This document shows, piece by piece, positions 27,081 to 37,246 of a stretch of 64,000 nt of DNA. The notes below the pieces were generated by a model, which made no database searches, was not told the DNA's origin, and saw only the letters and a program-made list of their open reading frames with translations. Numbering within the stretch: the first letter of the stretch is position 1; every line of letters starts with the position of its first letter. This DNA comes from Gammaproteobacteria bacterium. Lineage in GTDB: Bacteria; Pseudomonadota; Gammaproteobacteria; Ga0077536. Position numbers and translations under genes: made by a program. The stretch spans positions 1-64,000 of the forward strand of contig SHZJ01000008.1 in assembly GCA_009692365.1 (NCBI GenBank), given 5' to 3'.

Positions 27081-27880
27081 GTGCTGCCCGCGACCAACCC
27101 CACGCTAAACGCCGCTTTGGCCAAAACTTCCTGATCGACACCACGGTCATCGCGGAAATTCTCGCCTGCATCGCGGCCGCACCCGCGGATAACTTACTGG
27201 AAATCGGCCCCGGATCCGGGGCGCTAACGAGCCCCCTGCTGCGCGGCGGCGCCCAGTTGACTGCGGTGGAAATTGATCACGACCTCATCGCCCAGCTGAC
27301 CGCCCAGCTGGGTCACTACCCGGGTTTCAATTTGGTCCAGGGCGACGCCTTGAGCTATGAGTTTTGGCCGGCCGAGTCGGCGACGCGCAAGCTGCGCATC
27401 ATCGGTAACCTGCCGTACAACATTTCTTCCCCGCTGCTGCTGCGCCTGCTGTCCTATGCCGGATTTATCGAAGACATGCATTTGATGCTGCAGCGCGAAG
27501 TGGCCTTGCGGCTGGCGGCGGCACCCCGCTGCGGCGACTACGGCCGGCTGACGATCGCCTGCCAAACGGTGTGCACCGCAGAGCTTTTATTTGACGTGGA
27601 CCCCCGCAGTTTTCAGCCTGCTCCCAGCATTGTTTCCAGCCTCGTGCGCCTGACACCCAAGCCCAACGCGCCTTCGGCGTTGCTCACCCAGGCCCTCCGC
27701 CAAGTCACTCAACTGGCGTTTTCCCAGCGCCGTAAAATGATCCGTCACACGCTGGGCAAACAGTTTAGTCAGGAAGAATTAGGCGGTTTAGGTCTTGAAC
27801 CCACGCTGCGCCCGGAAGAAATTTCGGTGGAGGATTATTTAAAACTGGCGCAGCTGTGGGCAGACCGGCGGGCACGCTGA
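27077..27880 (+). CDS. rsmA: 16S rRNA dimethyladenosine transferase RsmA (KsgA)
   Basis: Dimethylates two adjacent adenines near the 3' end of 16S rRNA during 30S maturation. 267 residues (273 in E. coli). It has KRRFGQNFLID, the SAM loop EIGPGSGALTSPLL, VEIDHDL, the catalytic NLPYNISSPLL and SQRRKMIRHTL. The GTG start overlaps the pdxA stop (GTGA). In E. coli apaG follows directly; here the next gene is aroE in the opposite direction. Confidence 0.97.
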   Translation: MSAARDQPHAKRRFGQNFLIDTTVIAEILACIAAAPADNLLEIGPGSGALTSPLLRGGAQLTAVEIDHDLIAQLTAQLGHYPGFNLVQGDALSYEFWPAESATRKLRIIGNLPYNISSPLLLRLLSYAGFIEDMHLMLQREVALRLAAAPRCGDYGRLTIACQTVCTAELLFDVDPRSFQPAPSIVSSLVRLTPKPNAPSALLTQALRQVTQLAFSQRRKMIRHTLGKQFSQEELGGLGLEPTLRPEEISVEDYLKLAQLWADRRAR

Positions 27881-27964
27881 GGCTCGCAGCGCGCCACTAG
27901 TGGGTCCGGTTGGTGTGGTCGATGGAAATTGGTCGCCGAGGAACTCGGCACCTAACCCTCAGGC

Positions 27965-28783
27965 TTAGCGCGGCTGCCGCAGATAAGCCACGATCGCGCG
28001 GGTCTCAGGCTGCTTTCCATGCCACAGGCGAAACGCCTCTGCCGCTTGTTCGACCAGCATACCCAAACCATCATGGCGTGCCGCCACACCCTGCGCGCGC
28101 GCCCACGCCAAGAACAAGGTTTCGTCTTGCCCATAGCTCAAGTCATAGCAGCAGGTGAGTGGGCCAACCGCGCTGGCTGAGAGCGCTGGCGCCGTGTGTG
28201 CAGTCAGACTCGCGGACGTCGCATTGATCACCAAATCGAAGGGCTGGGCAAACTCGCGTTCGAGCGGGATAAGTTCAAATTCATTGGCTTGCGGTAGCGC
28301 TGCCGCGCGCGCCGGGTTGCGATTAGCCACCGTGATCGGGTGCCGGTTATGGCGCGCTAACTCGGGCAGGATCCCGCGCGCTGCGCCCCCTGCGCCAAGC
28401 ACTAAAATCCGCGCCTGCTGGAAATTGACCGCGAGAAAACTGAGGTCGCGCACCAGCCCAACCCCATCCGTGTTATCTGCGTGGAGCTGTCCCGACTCAT
28501 CGAACCACAGCGTATTGGCCGCGCCTGCCGCCTGCGCGCGGGCATGCGGGTGGTCCGCTAATGGATAGGCTTCTTCCTTGAGGGGAACTGTGACGTTGAT
28601 ACCCAGCACGCCGAGTTGGCGAAGGTGTGCGAGGGTAGCCAGCACAGTGCCCGGTTGAACGGCCCTTTTTTCATAGCGTAGGGCCATGCCGAACTGCTCG
28701 GCGAATAGCCGATGGATGAGCGGAGAGCGGCTGTGCGCGATCGGCCAGCCGATCACGCAGCATTGTCTGAGTGGCAGCGACAT
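27965..28783 (-). CDS. aroE: Shikimate dehydrogenase AroE
   Basis: NADPH-dependent reduction of 3-dehydroshikimate in aromatic amino acid synthesis. 272 residues, matching E. coli AroE. The substrate-binding part has VIGWPIAHSRSPLIHRLF and NVTVPLKEEAYPLAD with the catalytic Lys; then ANTLW, NTDGVGLVRDL, the nucleotide-binding VLGAGGAARGI and ANRNPARA, and GLGMLVEQAAEAFRLW. The gene runs against rsmA, with 84 bases between their stops. Confidence 0.97.
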   Translation of the reverse strand: MSLPLRQCCVIGWPIAHSRSPLIHRLFAEQFGMALRYEKRAVQPGTVLATLAHLRQLGVLGINVTVPLKEEAYPLADHPHARAQAAGAANTLWFDESGQLHADNTDGVGLVRDLSFLAVNFQQARILVLGAGGAARGILPELARHNRHPITVANRNPARAAALPQANEFELIPLEREFAQPFDLVINATSASLTAHTAPALSASAVGPLTCCYDLSYGQDETLFLAWARAQGVAARHDGLGMLVEQAAEAFRLWHGKQPETRAIVAYLRQPR

Positions 28784-28824
28784 TCGAATGCGCGCGGGTG
28801 CAGCGGGTGCAGCGGGTGGGTTTT

Positions 28825-29874
28825 TTAAACGATGCGCGCGCCGACCCCGCCGCGCAGGACATAGGTGTCAAAGCCACGCTCGTTCAGGAGGAAAGCGGCC
28901 GCCGAACTCCGGCGCCCGGTGTCGCAGCAAATGACGTAGGGGACGTTGGGGTTGAGCGTGTCTATTTTCAGACGCAACATAAAAAGTGGGATGTTCAGAC
29001 TGTCCGGCACGCCCGAGTTGGCGCGTTCGCTTTCCAGCCGAACGTCTAGCCATTTACCACCCTCTGTAATTTTCTGCTGCGCGCCCGACGGTTCCAGCCA
29101 GTTGATCAGCGGCTCTTTGAGCAGGGCGTTAAAGTCTGCTTTCGACAGTCGCATCAGGAAGCCGTCGGTTTCCATGATGACGGTTGCGTTGCGCTTGGCT
29201 TCGGAGATCAGCGCCTCCTCACCGAAAGCATCACCGTCGCGGAGCGTGGCCAAGGTCAGTTCGCTGCCCGTCTTCGAGGCCCGCGTTACTTTGGCGCGGC
29301 CTTCCTTCACGATGTAGTAGAAATCACCGTCCTCGCCTTGCCGAATGACCGCCTCACCCGCTTGCTTAGGCACTTCTTCCATCCGCATGAACATGTTCTG
29401 GATATTGGCCGGGGGAATTTGGAGGAACGCTTTGGACTGCAGGATGCGAGTCATCCAATCGGTATCGTTATCGTGGCCGCCGGTCGCCTGAATTTCGCTG
29501 ACTTCGATGCCAGAGAGTTGGTCCCAGGTCAGGAGGATGTCCAGCAGGTCGCTGTCCAGCCGAGTGATTTTGCAATCCGCGCGGGCTTTCGCCGTGACTA
29601 GCCGCGGCTGCGCGTTTGCGATGGGCTGCTTGGCGGTGTCTGAACCCTCGCTGATCACGATTGATTTACCCGTGGCGTCGGTCAGAACAAGCTGTCCCGC
29701 AAGGAGGTAGATTGTCTTGCGATCGGTGTCGCCGGGCTTAAATATCGTCTTCCCTATCGGGACTTCTTCGATGAAAGCCTTCCCCGCGAGTTCCTGAAAA
29801 TTTTCCATGTTCAGGGAACCGGCCGGCACCAGCATTTTGAGTAGCAGTTTGTCGACGAGTTTTACGTCTGCCAT
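28825..29874 (-). CDS. Double cNMP-binding domain protein fused to rhodanese
   Basis: Cytoplasmic protein of 349 residues with two cyclic-nucleotide-binding-type beta-roll domains and a C-terminal rhodanese domain. The first roll (about 15-135) is divergent. The second (about 165-265) has GEAVIRQGEDGDFYYIVKEG and the phosphate-cassette-like FGEEALISEAKRNATV with its Arg. The rhodanese part (about 275-349) has WLDVRLESE and the active-site loop CDTGRRSS with catalytic Cys, so sulfurtransferase activity is possible. There is no DNA-binding domain. ATG 29874 is chosen because homology begins there. Its ligand is unknown; the only cyclase-type gene in the window looks inactive. Confidence 0.9.
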   Translation of the reverse strand: MADVKLVDKLLLKMLVPAGSLNMENFQELAGKAFIEEVPIGKTIFKPGDTDRKTIYLLAGQLVLTDATGKSIVISEGSDTAKQPIANAQPRLVTAKARADCKITRLDSDLLDILLTWDQLSGIEVSEIQATGGHDNDTDWMTRILQSKAFLQIPPANIQNMFMRMEEVPKQAGEAVIRQGEDGDFYYIVKEGRAKVTRASKTGSELTLATLRDGDAFGEEALISEAKRNATVIMETDGFLMRLSKADFNALLKEPLINWLEPSGAQQKITEGGKWLDVRLESERANSGVPDSLNIPLFMLRLKIDTLNPNVPYVICCDTGRRSSAAAFLLNERGFDTYVLRGGVGARIV

Positions 29875-30073
29875 AGTGGTTCGCTCGCCTTTGCCTGTCC
29901 GGGTGGAGGGTATCAAGGGGCCATGACGAGCATAGAACCGGTGGGGTTCTCGAGCAAGCCGGTGGGCGGTGCCCAGGGTGATGGCCGTGCCCATTGTATG
30001 GAGCGGCCCAGTGCTTTAAAAGTTCAATGCCGCGCGCACGGCCATCCCCGCGCTAACCAACAGGAGCAAATCG

Positions 30074-30310
30074 GTGACTCAACCCACGTCTAGTCAGAAT
30101 TCCCCTATCAAAGTCGACCTTGAACCGGGCCAATACTGGTGGTGCGCGTGCGGCTTGTCGCAAAAACAGCCTTTCTGCGATGGCTCCCATAAAGGGACGA
30201 GCTTCACGCCGCAGTTGCTCAAGATTGAGCAACCGCAAACGCTGTGGCTGTGCGCCTGCAAGCAGAGCAAGCGTGGCGCACAGTGCGATGGGACGCACAA
30301 AACCCTGTAG
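30074..30310 (+). CDS. CDGSH iron-sulfur domain protein (two motifs)
   Basis: Small 78-residue protein with two CDGSH-type [2Fe-2S] motifs: CACGLSQKQPFCDGSH (about 24-39) and CACKQSKRGAQCDGTH (about 60-75). The second has Ala where Pro is usual. Each has three Cys and one His as cluster ligands. It starts with GTG. Bacterial members are cytoplasmic and probably act in electron or iron-sulfur transfer, with no settled partner. It is convergent with amtB, 12 bases away. Confidence 0.92.
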   Translation: MTQPTSSQNSPIKVDLEPGQYWWCACGLSQKQPFCDGSHKGTSFTPQLLKIEQPQTLWLCACKQSKRGAQCDGTHKTL

Positions 30311-30322
30311 CCGAGCGGCGTC

Positions 30323-31609
30323 TCAAATGATGTAGGCGCGCTCGCCGTGCTCGACCAAGTCCAGTCCTTCGAGTTCCTCCTCGCTGGTCACGCGCACGCC
30401 GATCGTGGCACCCAGAACCTTGAAAATGATCCAAGTCACCCCGCCACTCCAGGCGACCGTGGCCAACAGAGCCACCGCTTGCACATAAACCTGCTGGGCG
30501 ATCGAGCGGTCCCCCAGCAGGCCGCTGCCGCCGAGTGAGGCCGACACAAACACCCCGGTGAGCAGCGTACCGAGGATGCCGCCGATCCCATGGACCGGGA
30601 AAACATCCAGCGAGTCGTCGATTTTCAACACCCGCTTCACGTAATGGGTCGCCGTGTAACACAGGCAACCGGCGGTCAGACCGATGATCACCGCGGCCCA
30701 CGGCGCGATGAAACCGGCCGCCGGCGTCACGGTGCCTAGCCCGGCCACCATCCCGGTGACGATGCCCAGAACACTCGGCTTGCCGTAGCGGTGCCATTCA
30801 ATGGCGACCCACGCCAGCGCACCGCCTGCCGCCGCCAGATGGGTCGCGAGCATCGCCATGCCGGCGCTGCCGTTCGCCGCCAGCGCACTACCAGCATTAA
30901 AGCCAAACCAACCCACCCACAACATAGACGCGCCAGCGACCGCCAAAGTCATGTTGTGAGGCGGCATCGCGCTGTCTGGAAAGCCTCTGCGGCGCCCGAC
31001 CACTAGCGCGGCCACTAGGGCCGCAACACCCGCGTTGGTGTGCACCACGATGCCGCCAGCGAAGTCCAAAACGCCCATCTGTGCCAACCACCCGCCGCCC
31101 CACACCCAGTGGCAAACGGGCACATAGCAGAACAAGAACCACAGCGCCGAGAATAAAATCACGGCCAGAAATTTTACGCGCTCCGCGAACGCGCCAATGA
31201 TGAGGGCCGGCGTGATGACCGCAAAGGTCATTTGAAACATCAGAAAAACGCTCTCGGGAATATCCCCCGTCAGGGAATCGCGTCCCACGTCGCGCAGCCA
31301 TAGGCTACCCCCGCCGATGAACGCGTTGAGCGACCCGCCATCCCCGAAAGCCAGTTCATAGCCCCACACAAACCACAGTAAAGACACCACACAGGTGATG
31401 GCAAAACATTGCATCAACATTGAGAGGGCATTTTTGCTCCGCACTAGGCCGCCGTAGAAGAAAGCCAGGCCCGGCAGGGTCATAAACAGCACTAATGCCG
31501 TCGCCACAATGAGCCATGCGGCGTTGCCGGTGTTGGTGCCATCGGCCGCGGTGGCGCCGAAAACGGCAAGGCTAGGGAGCGCGAGACTGTATTTGGCTAA
31601 GGTGCGCAA
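30323..31609 (-). CDS. amtB: Ammonium transporter AmtB
   Basis: Trimeric inner-membrane ammonium channel, 428 residues, the same length as the E. coli precursor. After an N-terminal hydrophobic segment there are about eleven membrane helices, with GLAFFYGGLVRSKNALS, the Phe-gate region and the twin-His pore segments (GGIVVHTNAG and FPVHGIGGILGTLLTG). I chose TTG 31609 because AGGAG lies ten bases upstream and it gives the family length. The frame is open to 31882, but that part has no similarity and contains a putative sigma-54 promoter. It follows glnK, whose product would block the channel when nitrogen is plentiful. Confidence 0.95.
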   Translation of the reverse strand: MRTLAKYSLALPSLAVFGATAADGTNTGNAAWLIVATALVLFMTLPGLAFFYGGLVRSKNALSMLMQCFAITCVVSLLWFVWGYELAFGDGGSLNAFIGGGSLWLRDVGRDSLTGDIPESVFLMFQMTFAVITPALIIGAFAERVKFLAVILFSALWFLFCYVPVCHWVWGGGWLAQMGVLDFAGGIVVHTNAGVAALVAALVVGRRRGFPDSAMPPHNMTLAVAGASMLWVGWFGFNAGSALAANGSAGMAMLATHLAAAGGALAWVAIEWHRYGKPSVLGIVTGMVAGLGTVTPAAGFIAPWAAVIIGLTAGCLCYTATHYVKRVLKIDDSLDVFPVHGIGGILGTLLTGVFVSASLGGSGLLGDRSIAQQVYVQAVALLATVAWSGGVTWIIFKVLGATIGVRVTSEEELEGLDLVEHGERAYII

Positions 31610-31679
31610 TGGGGCGATCTCCTGAACAGAGCGGGATAGGAACGTTGCCGGCAGGGTGGTTTGCCCCGTTTTGGGGCTA

Positions 31680-31694
31680 GCAGCTTTTATGCCA
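31680..31694 (-). promoter_or_regulatory. Candidate sigma-54 promoter for amtB
   Basis: On the minus strand TGGCATAAAAGCTGC has the GG-N10-GC spacing of -24/-12 promoters and resembles TGGCAC-N5-TTGC. Transcription would start near 31668, giving a leader of about 60 bases before the TTG start. Confidence 0.45.
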
Positions 31695-31757
31695 GCAAAG
31701 AAAAAGCAGTTTTGGTGCAGAAAATGCGATGGAATTTGACCCAGGAGCGGTTGGACA

Positions 31758-31774
31758 TGCCCTAAGTCGGTGCA
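31758..31774 (-). promoter_or_regulatory. Candidate NtrC-type enhancer site
   Basis: The minus strand reads TGCACC-GACTT-AGGGCA, ten of twelve positions of the NtrC dyad TGCACC-N5-GGTGCA. It lies about 65 bases upstream of the candidate sigma-54 promoter, a usual enhancer distance. A further half site GGTGCA is at about 31711-31716. Confidence 0.35.
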
Positions 31775-31864
31775 CTGACAGTGAAAATTGCCCCAGAGTG
31801 GGGTTTTTCGCCGGGCCACGTGCGAAACGCACGGTAGGGCGCGGGTCTTGGGCAGGGCGGCCAC

Positions 31865-31887
31865 GCCCGGCGTCAAGGACACCGGGC
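31865..31887 (-). terminator. Hairpin between glnK and amtB
   Basis: GCCCGGCGTC and GACACCGGGC form a 10-bp stem with one mismatch and a three-base loop, 29 bases after the glnK stop. No T-run follows. It could reduce read-through from glnK into amtB. Confidence 0.35.
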
Positions 31888-31916
31888 AGCCGGCTGGCGC
31901 ACAGAACGCGGGGGCG

Positions 31917-32712
<796 letters not shown>

Positions 32713-32961
32713 ATGATTTTTAAGACTGAACTGCTGGACCGGCTCATCGAGCAATTGACGAGCGCGCTGGGCCAGCCTAATTCCGCCAGCCGAGATGAAA
32801 TTAAATCCTTGCTTTCCGCATCGCTAAACGCCGGGCTGGCGCGCCTGAATCTCGTGACCCGCGAAGAATTTGACGCGCAGTCGGCGCTGCTAGCCCGCAC
32901 CCGCGAGAAGCTCGACCAGTTGGAAACCACGCTGGCGCTCATGGAGCGCGAGCAACCCTGA
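32713..32961 (+). CDS. ubiK: Ubiquinone biosynthesis accessory factor UbiK
   Basis: Small 82-residue protein (YqiC/BMFP family) that in E. coli supports aerobic ubiquinone synthesis with UbiJ and binds membranes. The N-terminal amphipathic helix (FKTELLDRLIEQLTSAL) and the C-terminal coiled coil (VTREEFDAQSALLARTREKL) are characteristic. The position next to comM and opposite glnK is the same as in Pseudomonas. Confidence 0.92.
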   Translation: MIFKTELLDRLIEQLTSALGQPNSASRDEIKSLLSASLNAGLARLNLVTREEFDAQSALLARTREKLDQLETTLALMEREQP

Positions 32962-33073
32962 GCGCTCCGCCGGCCGGGGCTGAAAAAAAACCCTGAGCGC
33001 ACCGGGAAACACGCTATATTTTGTCGACCCCGCGCAAGGAAGCGCGGCGGCCTCAGCTGACAAGGAGTCTGAT

Positions 33074-34609
33074 GTGATCGTCGCCATCGCCCATAGCCGG
33101 GCCCAGCTCGGCATCTCGGCACCGGCCGTGAGAATCGAAACCCACCTCACCAACGGGCTGCCCGCCTTCAATCTAGTGGGACTGCCAGAAACGGCGGTCC
33201 GGGAAAGCAAAGAGCGGGTGCGCTCGGCAATCTTGAGTTCGGGTTTTGAATTTCCCTCGCGCCGGATCACCGTCAATCTCGCGCCGGGCGACCTCCCCAA
33301 AGAGGGCACCCGCTATGACCTCGCCATCGCGCTGGGGATCTTGGCTGCCTCGGGGCAAATTCCACACGCACCGCTGGGCGATTTTGAGGCCGTGGCGGAG
33401 CTTGCCCTCACCGGCGAACTGCGCGGGGTCCGGGGCGTCATGCCGGCCGCCCGCGCCTGCCAACAGGCCTCGCGCAGTCTAATCGTGGCCCCGGATAACG
33501 TTCTGGAAGCCACCCGCGTGCGCGGTGTACAGGTGTTACCGGCGGCCACCCTCAGCGCTCTGTGCGGTCACTTAAAACAGACCCAGCGTCTGGCGTGGGC
33601 GGCGCCTGCACCGCCCTATGCCCACTCGAACCTCGCCGGGCAACCCGATTTGGCGGAAGTCAGAGGCCAATACTTTGCCAAACGCGCCCTAGAAATTGCC
33701 GCCGCGGGGGGCCACAACATTCTGCTGTACGGCCCCCCGGGTACCGGCAAGACCATGCTCGCCACCCGCCTCGCCCACTTGCTCGCACCGCTGGACGATG
33801 AACAAGCCTACGAAGTTGCCGCGATCCACTCGATAGCCGGTTTGCACCGCGCACCCGGGCAGTGGCTGGTGCCACCGTTTCGAGCCCCTCACCACACCAG
33901 CTCAGCCCCGGCTTTGGTAGGCGGGGGTTCCACCCCGCGTCCCGGCGAGGCGTCCCTCGCGCATCACGGCATTTTGTTTTTAGACGAACTGCCGGAATTT
34001 GGCCGGCGGGTCCTCGATGTGCTGAGGGAGCCGTTGGAAATCGGCCGCGTCACCATCGCGCGCGCCGCCGGCACGGTCGATTTCCCCGCCCGATTCCAGT
34101 TGGTCGCGGCCATGAATCCCTGCCCTTGCGGCTACCACGGTGACCCCGGCGCGAGCTGTCGGTGCACACCCGAGCAAGTCAGGCACTATCACAGTCGCGT
34201 ATCGGGGCCGCTGCTCGACCGCATCGACATCCAAATAGAGGTGGCCCGAGAGCGCAACTGGCTCAGCAGCACGGTGACCGCTCAACTCGAGTCCAGCGCG
34301 AGCGTGCGCGCGCGCGCCCTCGCCGCGCGCGCTCGTCAATGGGCCCGGCAGGGCAAAATCAACCACCACCTGTCGGTCAGCGAACTCAGTCTCCACGCCC
34401 CACTAGACCGGCCAACCGAGAAATTCCTCGCCCACGCCTTCGAACACTATCGCCTGAATCCACGGACCTACCACCGCCTGATGAAACTCGCGCGAACGAT
34501 TGCCGATGTGGCCGACTGCCCTGCTATCGCGCAAGACCATTTGAGCGAAGCGCTGGCGTTGCGGCGGCTCGAGGTCGCGCCCGCCTGGCCCGCAGGCATG
34601 AAGCACTGA
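33074..34609 (+). CDS. comM: Magnesium-chelatase-like AAA+ ATPase ComM (YifB)
   Basis: Hexameric helicase that in Vibrio cholerae promotes branch migration during natural transformation. 511 residues: an N-terminal Lon-like domain ([37 protein letters not shown]), Walker [16 protein letters not shown] near 221, [13 protein letters not shown], Walker B FLDELPEF, and the zinc-type region [10 protein letters not shown]...CRCTPEQV. The start is a GTG after AAGGAG; the overlapping ATG at 33072 is followed at once by TGA. Its presence does not prove competence, as the gene is common in gammaproteobacteria. Confidence 0.96.
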   Translation: MIVAIAHSRAQLGISAPAVRIETHLTNGLPAFNLVGLPETAVRESKERVRSAILSSGFEFPSRRITVNLAPGDLPKEGTRYDLAIALGILAASGQIPHAPLGDFEAVAELALTGELRGVRGVMPAARACQQASRSLIVAPDNVLEATRVRGVQVLPAATLSALCGHLKQTQRLAWAAPAPPYAHSNLAGQPDLAEVRGQYFAKRALEIAAAGGHNILLYGPPGTGKTMLATRLAHLLAPLDDEQAYEVAAIHSIAGLHRAPGQWLVPPFRAPHHTSSAPALVGGGSTPRPGEASLAHHGILFLDELPEFGRRVLDVLREPLEIGRVTIARAAGTVDFPARFQLVAAMNPCPCGYHGDPGASCRCTPEQVRHYHSRVSGPLLDRIDIQIEVARERNWLSSTVTAQLESSASVRARALAARARQWARQGKINHHLSVSELSLHAPLDRPTEKFLAHAFEHYRLNPRTYHRLMKLARTIADVADCPAIAQDHLSEALALRRLEVAPAWPAGMKH

Positions 34610-34679
34610 GCGCCGCTTTACCCCACAGGTTGGTTTCTCTACAGTCTGGGCATTCTCTATCCCTGCACGGGCCAAACTG

Positions 34680-35057
34680 ATGAGCAAAATGCACGCGATC
34701 AAAGTAGCCGCCAAAACCGCGTTCCTCGCCGAGCAATCGGAGCCCGCGCGCAGCCGCTATGTCTTCGCCTACACGATTACGATCGAAAACACCGGCGATA
34801 TCTCGGCCCGGTTGCTGTCTCGGCACTGGTTGATCACCGATGCGCTGGGCAAAGTGCAGGAAGTTCGCGGCGACGGCGTAGTCGGCCAGCAGCCTATTCT
34901 GGCGCCCGGTGCGTCCTTCCAATACACCAGCGGCGCGATCCTAGAAACGCCCATGGGGAGTATGGAAGGCTCCTATCAAATGCTCGGCGAGGATGGCGTG
35001 AGCTTCGATGCGCAAATTTCGCCTTTCCGTCTCACTGTTCCTCACGCACTGCATTGA
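34680..35057 (+). CDS. apaG: ApaG domain protein
   Basis: 125-residue immunoglobulin-like fold protein (same length as E. coli ApaG) of uncertain function, often encoded with apaH. The conserved core is [59 protein letters not shown] and the C-terminal ISPFRLTVP. Its stop overlaps the apaH start. Confidence 0.96.
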   Translation: MSKMHAIKVAAKTAFLAEQSEPARSRYVFAYTITIENTGDISARLLSRHWLITDALGKVQEVRGDGVVGQQPILAPGASFQYTSGAILETPMGSMEGSYQMLGEDGVSFDAQISPFRLTVPHALH

Positions 35058-35917
35058 GCCTAGCGGTGCCCACCCAGCGGCGATCGACGTTCATCGTAGG
35101 CGATGTGCAGGGGTGTTTTGAGGAGCTCATGAGCCTGTTGGGGCAGGTCAAGTTCGATCCCCTCCAGGACCAGCTCTGGCTCACCGGGGATTTAGTCAAT
35201 CGCGGTCCACGTTCGCTCGCAGTCTTGCGGTTTGTGAAGTCTCTGGGCAGCGCGGCAACCGTCGTCTTGGGCAATCACGATTTGCACTTGCTGGCCCGCC
35301 ACTACGTCGGCACGCTCAAAGAACGTCGGCGCGACACGCTGAACGACGTCCTCAACGCGCCCGACCGCGACGATTTAATGGAGTGGCTGCGCCAGCAACC
35401 GCTGCTCCACCATGACGCACACCTGAGCTTGACCATGGTGCACGCGGGCCTGCCGCCGCAATGGTCGCTGGAGCAGGCCCAGGCCCTAGCGCTTGAGGTA
35501 GAGACCCAACTCCAAGGCCCCATGGTCAGCGAACTGCTGGCGGGGATGTACGGCGATTTGCCCACGCGCTGGCACCCAGAGCTCACGGGCGCAGCGCGTC
35601 TGCGCTATATCCTCAACGGGTTCACCCGCATCCGATTCGTGACGCGGCAGGGCGAGCTCAACCTCCAAGCGAAGGGGTCGCCCAAAGAGCACGCGCCCCG
35701 ACTCCTACCTTGGTTTGCGGTATCTCAGCGGGCGAGCTATCCCCATCGGGTAGTTTTTGGACATTGGTCTACGCTGCGCCTGAGCGCCGCCGAAGAAAAC
35801 CGATATAACGTGTTGCCCTTGGATACCGGGGCCATTTGGGGCGGTGAGCTAACCGCTTGGTGCGCCGAATCCGGCGCGCGGTTTCAGGTGCGCGGGGGTC
35901 AGCCGGCAGCGCCCTAG
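35054..35917 (+). CDS. apaH: Diadenosine tetraphosphatase ApaH
   Basis: Hydrolyses Ap4A to ADP symmetrically and removes NpnN caps from RNA in E. coli. 287 residues, metallophosphoesterase fold with [33 protein letters not shown], the later FGHWSTL and [11 protein letters not shown] 35054 overlaps the apaG stop; GTG 35066 is an alternative that keeps the whole fold. The stop codon TAG shares the palindrome CTAG with the convergent folA stop. Confidence 0.96.
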   Translation: MSLAVPTQRRSTFIVGDVQGCFEELMSLLGQVKFDPLQDQLWLTGDLVNRGPRSLAVLRFVKSLGSAATVVLGNHDLHLLARHYVGTLKERRRDTLNDVLNAPDRDDLMEWLRQQPLLHHDAHLSLTMVHAGLPPQWSLEQAQALALEVETQLQGPMVSELLAGMYGDLPTRWHPELTGAARLRYILNGFTRIRFVTRQGELNLQAKGSPKEHAPRLLPWFAVSQRASYPHRVVFGHWSTLRLSAAEENRYNVLPLDTGAIWGGELTAWCAESGARFQVRGGQPAAP

Positions 35918-36432
35918 GCAGACTCTCCACCCGCATCGAGGCTACCGGTGGGCCGCTCTAGCACCACAAAACTATAGCCATGCTCGTTGGACTCATCGGC
36001 CGGGTGGGCCTGACGGCTCACTTCCAGCCAGTCGTCGCGGTCAAACGGGGGAAAGCGTGTGTCGCCGACCGCCGTGGTGTCCACTTCCGTCAAGAACAAG
36101 CGTCGCGCGCCGGGCAATGCGGCGGCGTATACGCTAACCCCACCCACGACCATCACCTCGTCCACGGCACAGCACACCGCCAGCGCGGCCGCAAACGTGG
36201 GCACCACCACGCACCCGCGCGCCTGAAAATCCGGCGTGTGGCTCAAAACGATATTGAGCCGGCCCGGCAACGCCCGCCCGATCGACTCATGGGTGCGGCG
36301 CCCCATGATCATCGGATGGCCCCAAGTAATTTCCCGAAACCGGCGAAGATCGGCCGCCAAGCGCCACGGCAAGCCCCCGTCGCGGCCAATCAGCCCCTGA
36401 CGGTCCAGCGCCACCACGATATTCACCCGCAT
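35914..36432 (-). CDS. folA: Dihydrofolate reductase
   Basis: Regenerates tetrahydrofolate used by the ThyA encoded directly upstream. 172 residues: NIVVALDRQGLIGRDGGLPWRL with the substrate Asp in the ADLRRFRE helix, GHPMIMGRRTHESIG, LSHTPDF and EVMVVGGVSVYAAAL. ATG 36432 starts the homology, 13 bases after the thyA stop; the frame is open upstream inside thyA but meaningless there. Its stop overlaps that of apaH. Confidence 0.96.
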   Translation of the reverse strand: MRVNIVVALDRQGLIGRDGGLPWRLAADLRRFREITWGHPMIMGRRTHESIGRALPGRLNIVLSHTPDFQARGCVVVPTFAAALAVCCAVDEVMVVGGVSVYAAALPGARRLFLTEVDTTAVGDTRFPPFDRDDWLEVSRQAHPADESNEHGYSFVVLERPTGSLDAGGESA

Positions 36433-36445
36433 TTCGGCACCCCGG

Positions 36446-37240
36446 TCAGACCGCGATGGGTGCCGCGATGCCCGGCCAGGGGTCGTAGCCCACGAGTTCA
36501 AAGTCTGCGTACTGGAAGTCGTCGATCGAGCGTACCGCCGGATTAAGTCGCAGTTGGGGCAACGCCCGCGGCGCGCGCGCGAGTTGGGTGTCGGTTTGCT
36601 CGAGATGGTTCTGGTAGAGATGGGCATCGCCCAGGGTATGTACAAAGTCGCCGGGCGTGAGCCCACAGACCTGCGCGACCATGAGGGTGAGCAGCGCGTA
36701 GGAGGCCATGTTAAACGGCACGCCCAAAAAGATGTCGGCGCTGCGCTGATACAGTTGGCAAGACAGTCGACCCTGTGCCACGTAGAACTGACACATGACG
36801 TGACAGGGCGCCAGCGCCATCGCGGGCAATTCGGCAACGTTCCAAGCGCTCAAGAGGTGACGACGAGAATCGGGATCGCGCTTGATGCCCGCGATCAGGC
36901 TGCTGACTTGGTCGATCAGCTGGCCGTCTGCGGCCCGCCAATGGCGCCACTGCACCCCATAAACCGGCCCAAGTTCGCCCTCGGCGTCGGCCCATTCGTC
37001 CCAGATCGTCACGCCATTTTCGCGCAGATAGCGCACATTCGACTCCCCGCGCAGAAACCACAGCAGCTCGTAGATGATGGACTTCAGGTGCACCTTCTTG
37101 GTCGTCAGCAAAGGAAATCCAGCCGCCAGATCACAACGCAGCTGATAGCCAAAGACACTCCGCGTGCCGGTGCCGGTACGATCGTTTTTGGCCACCCCCT
37201 GCGCTAACACATGGCGCATCAGGTCCAGATATTGTTGCAT
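36446..37240 (-). CDS. thyA: Thymidylate synthase ThyA
   Basis: Methylates dUMP to dTMP with methylene-tetrahydrofolate. 264 residues, the same as E. coli ThyA. It has [16 protein letters not shown], the catalytic Cys in [44 protein letters not shown] and [19 protein letters not shown]. First of a thyA-folA pair and six bases after lgt, so lgt-thyA-folA is probably an operon; lgt-thyA is also the E. coli order. Confidence 0.98.
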   Translation of the reverse strand: MQQYLDLMRHVLAQGVAKNDRTGTGTRSVFGYQLRCDLAAGFPLLTTKKVHLKSIIYELLWFLRGESNVRYLRENGVTIWDEWADAEGELGPVYGVQWRHWRAADGQLIDQVSSLIAGIKRDPDSRRHLLSAWNVAELPAMALAPCHVMCQFYVAQGRLSCQLYQRSADIFLGVPFNMASYALLTLMVAQVCGLTPGDFVHTLGDAHLYQNHLEQTDTQLARAPRALPQLRLNPAVRSIDDFQYADFELVGYDPWPGIAAPIAV

Positions 37241-37246
37241 CGCCCC

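Noticed and set aside
31610-31882. N-terminal extension of AmtB by 91 residues
   Set aside because: No similarity, contains a candidate promoter, and TTG 31609 with AGGAG gives the normal AmtB length.
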